Shown here: piece by piece, positions 6,537 through 7,264 of the stretch | Position numbering within the stretch: the stretch's first letter is position 1 | How the letters are laid out: each line of letters starts with the position of its first letter | From: CAUPWF01 sp964367905 | Lineage (GTDB): Bacteria; Bacillota; Clostridia; Lachnospirales; Lachnospiraceae | Length of the DNA: 7,264 bases | Direction: 5' to 3' | Assembly (NCBI GenBank): GCA_964367905.1 | Contig: CAYIZP010000079.1 | Coordinates: forward strand, 1-7,264 | Notes under the pieces: generated by a model | Told to the model about the DNA's origin: nothing | Database searches by the model: none | The model's input: only the letters and a program-made list of their open reading frames with translations | Translations under genes and position numbers: made by a program

Positions 6537-7264
6537 CTAAATTTTATCAATGGACTTTTCGACTACTTTTACACTATTCTCTCCAAAAGAATTCATCAAC
6601 TTGCTCAATAACACTTCCTCAACATCCACATAATATGCCCTAGATAGCCTCTTCATCTTCTTTTCCAACTTGCAGTAAATAATCACCTCTGAATTTCCAA
6701 CATGTTTTTTTAGTGTATCATACAGATTATTTTCCACTGTTTGAAACGATTCTATGCTATCAAGTTGAATCCATAACTGTTTTATCACACTTTCAAATGG
6801 AACAATCTTCTCACAGATTAATTTACTCGGTTTATCATCCTCCTCATTGACTCTACCTTTGATAAAGATTTTATTCCCCTCTTCGAGGAAATGTTTATTC
6901 ACCTCATAATCTCGTGGGAATACAATAACCTCCACCGTTCCTAGTAGATCTTCAATTGTTAGAAAAGCCATTGGTTGATTGTTACGCGTATATTTTATGG
7001 TATTTACCGCAATAATCCCACCTATAATTTCTTTGCCTCCATCCCTCACCTTGGAATGTCCAGATTCCTCATCTGGCAAGAAATCTGCCGTCGTTGCAGA
7101 CACCATTTTCTTCCATCTCTCTGCATGAGCCTCCAGTGGGTGTCCGCTCAAATAAACGCCTAACACATCTTTCTCATATTCTAGTGCAGTTTCCTTCTCA
7201 AACTCTCCCACATCAGGCAACACGACTCGAAATGCACTTTTTTCCTCTTCGTCTACAAAATCGA
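6537..7264 (-). CDS. dnaE: DNA polymerase III alpha subunit DnaE, C-terminal ~241 residues (truncated by the window edge)
   Basis: The C-terminal end of a replicative DNA polymerase III alpha subunit of the DnaE type. The frame is open to the right edge, so the GTG at 7223 is internal: upstream in-frame residues DFVDEEEKSAFRV continue the protein. Diagnostic pieces are KDVLGVYLSGHPLEAHAERW, the family's conserved segment after the polymerase domain, and an OB-fold nucleic-acid-binding domain. The OB fold covers IIGGIIAVNTIKYTRNNQPM, AFLTIEDLLGTVEVIVFPRD and IFIKGRV. The remaining C-terminal ~110 residues, ending KVVEKSIDKI before a TAG stop, form a less conserved tail. DnaE, not PolC, is indicated because the OB fold lies C-terminal. 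Adjacency of dnaE and pfkA is familiar in Firmicutes, from memory. Confidence 0.95.
   Translation of the reverse strand, partial: DFVDEEEKSAFRVVLPDVGEFEKETALEYEKDVLGVYLSGHPLEAHAERWKKMVSATTADFLPDEESGHSKVRDGGKEIIGGIIAVNTIKYTRNNQPMAFLTIEDLLGTVEVIVFPRDYEVNKHFLEEGNKIFIKGRVNEEDDKPSKLICEKIVPFESVIKQLWIQLDSIESFQTVENNLYDTLKKHVGNSEVIIYCKLEKKMKRLSRAYYVDVEEVLLSKLMNSFGENSVKVVEKSIDKI

Noticed and set aside
6537..7223. A separate 228-residue protein starting at the GTG at 7223
   Set aside because: The frame stays open to the window edge with DnaE-like residues upstream, so this GTG is an internal codon of dnaE.
1..7264. A new defence, mobile or biosynthetic system
   Set aside because: Every substantial gene belongs to a known family or is a lone small membrane protein; no integrase, transposase, repeat array, toxin pair or unusual gene cluster is present.

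Overview
The window looks like ordinary housekeeping chromosome from a low-to-mid GC Firmicute, most likely a member of the Clostridia close to Lachnospiraceae. The evidence is AT-rich intergenic DNA, strong AGGAGG-type ribosome binding sites, sigma-A-like promoters with TTGxxx and TACAAT/TATGAT boxes, a TIDLD-type phosphofructokinase, and the gene run dnaE-pfkA-murI-ywiB. The lineage is inferred from recalled family resemblance, not from a search. I see no phage, insertion sequence, CRISPR array, tRNA, rRNA or toxin-antitoxin module.

Layout from left to right. Positions 1-1609 (minus) hold the N-terminal three quarters of the transcription accessory protein Tex, cut by the left edge. A 188-bp divergent intergenic region follows, with back-to-back promoters for tex and for a TetR-family regulator (1798-2403, plus). 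The tetR leader carries a long, nearly perfect dyad that could be the regulator's own operator. The tetR gene converges on a secreted cell-wall hydrolase (2473-3543, minus) with a PcsB/CwlO-like coiled-coil N-terminus and a SleB-type Hydrolase_2 C-terminus. A 17-bp-stem terminator for the hydrolase lies between them. A second divergent promoter region (about 3544-3716) separates the hydrolase from a small membrane-anchored protein of unknown function (3717-4151, plus).

The right half is a minus-strand cluster read from the right edge leftward: the C-terminal end of dnaE (DNA polymerase III alpha), pfkA (6-phosphofructokinase), murI (glutamate racemase) and ywiB (DUF1934). The pfkA-murI and murI-ywiB gaps are both 15 nt, and no terminator or convincing promoter is visible between dnaE and pfkA, so one transcript is likely. 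It ends at a symmetrical 40-bp bidirectional terminator (4144-4183) that also ends the small membrane-protein gene and contains the stop codons of both genes.

Functionally the genes cover replication, glycolysis, D-glutamate supply for peptidoglycan, wall remodelling and RNA-linked transcription functions. No new multi-gene system is evident. The most worthwhile signals are small ones: the bulged dyad in the tetR leader, the terminator overlapping two coding ends, the long hairpin after the hydrolase, and the Asn-to-Leu change in the PFK catalytic loop.
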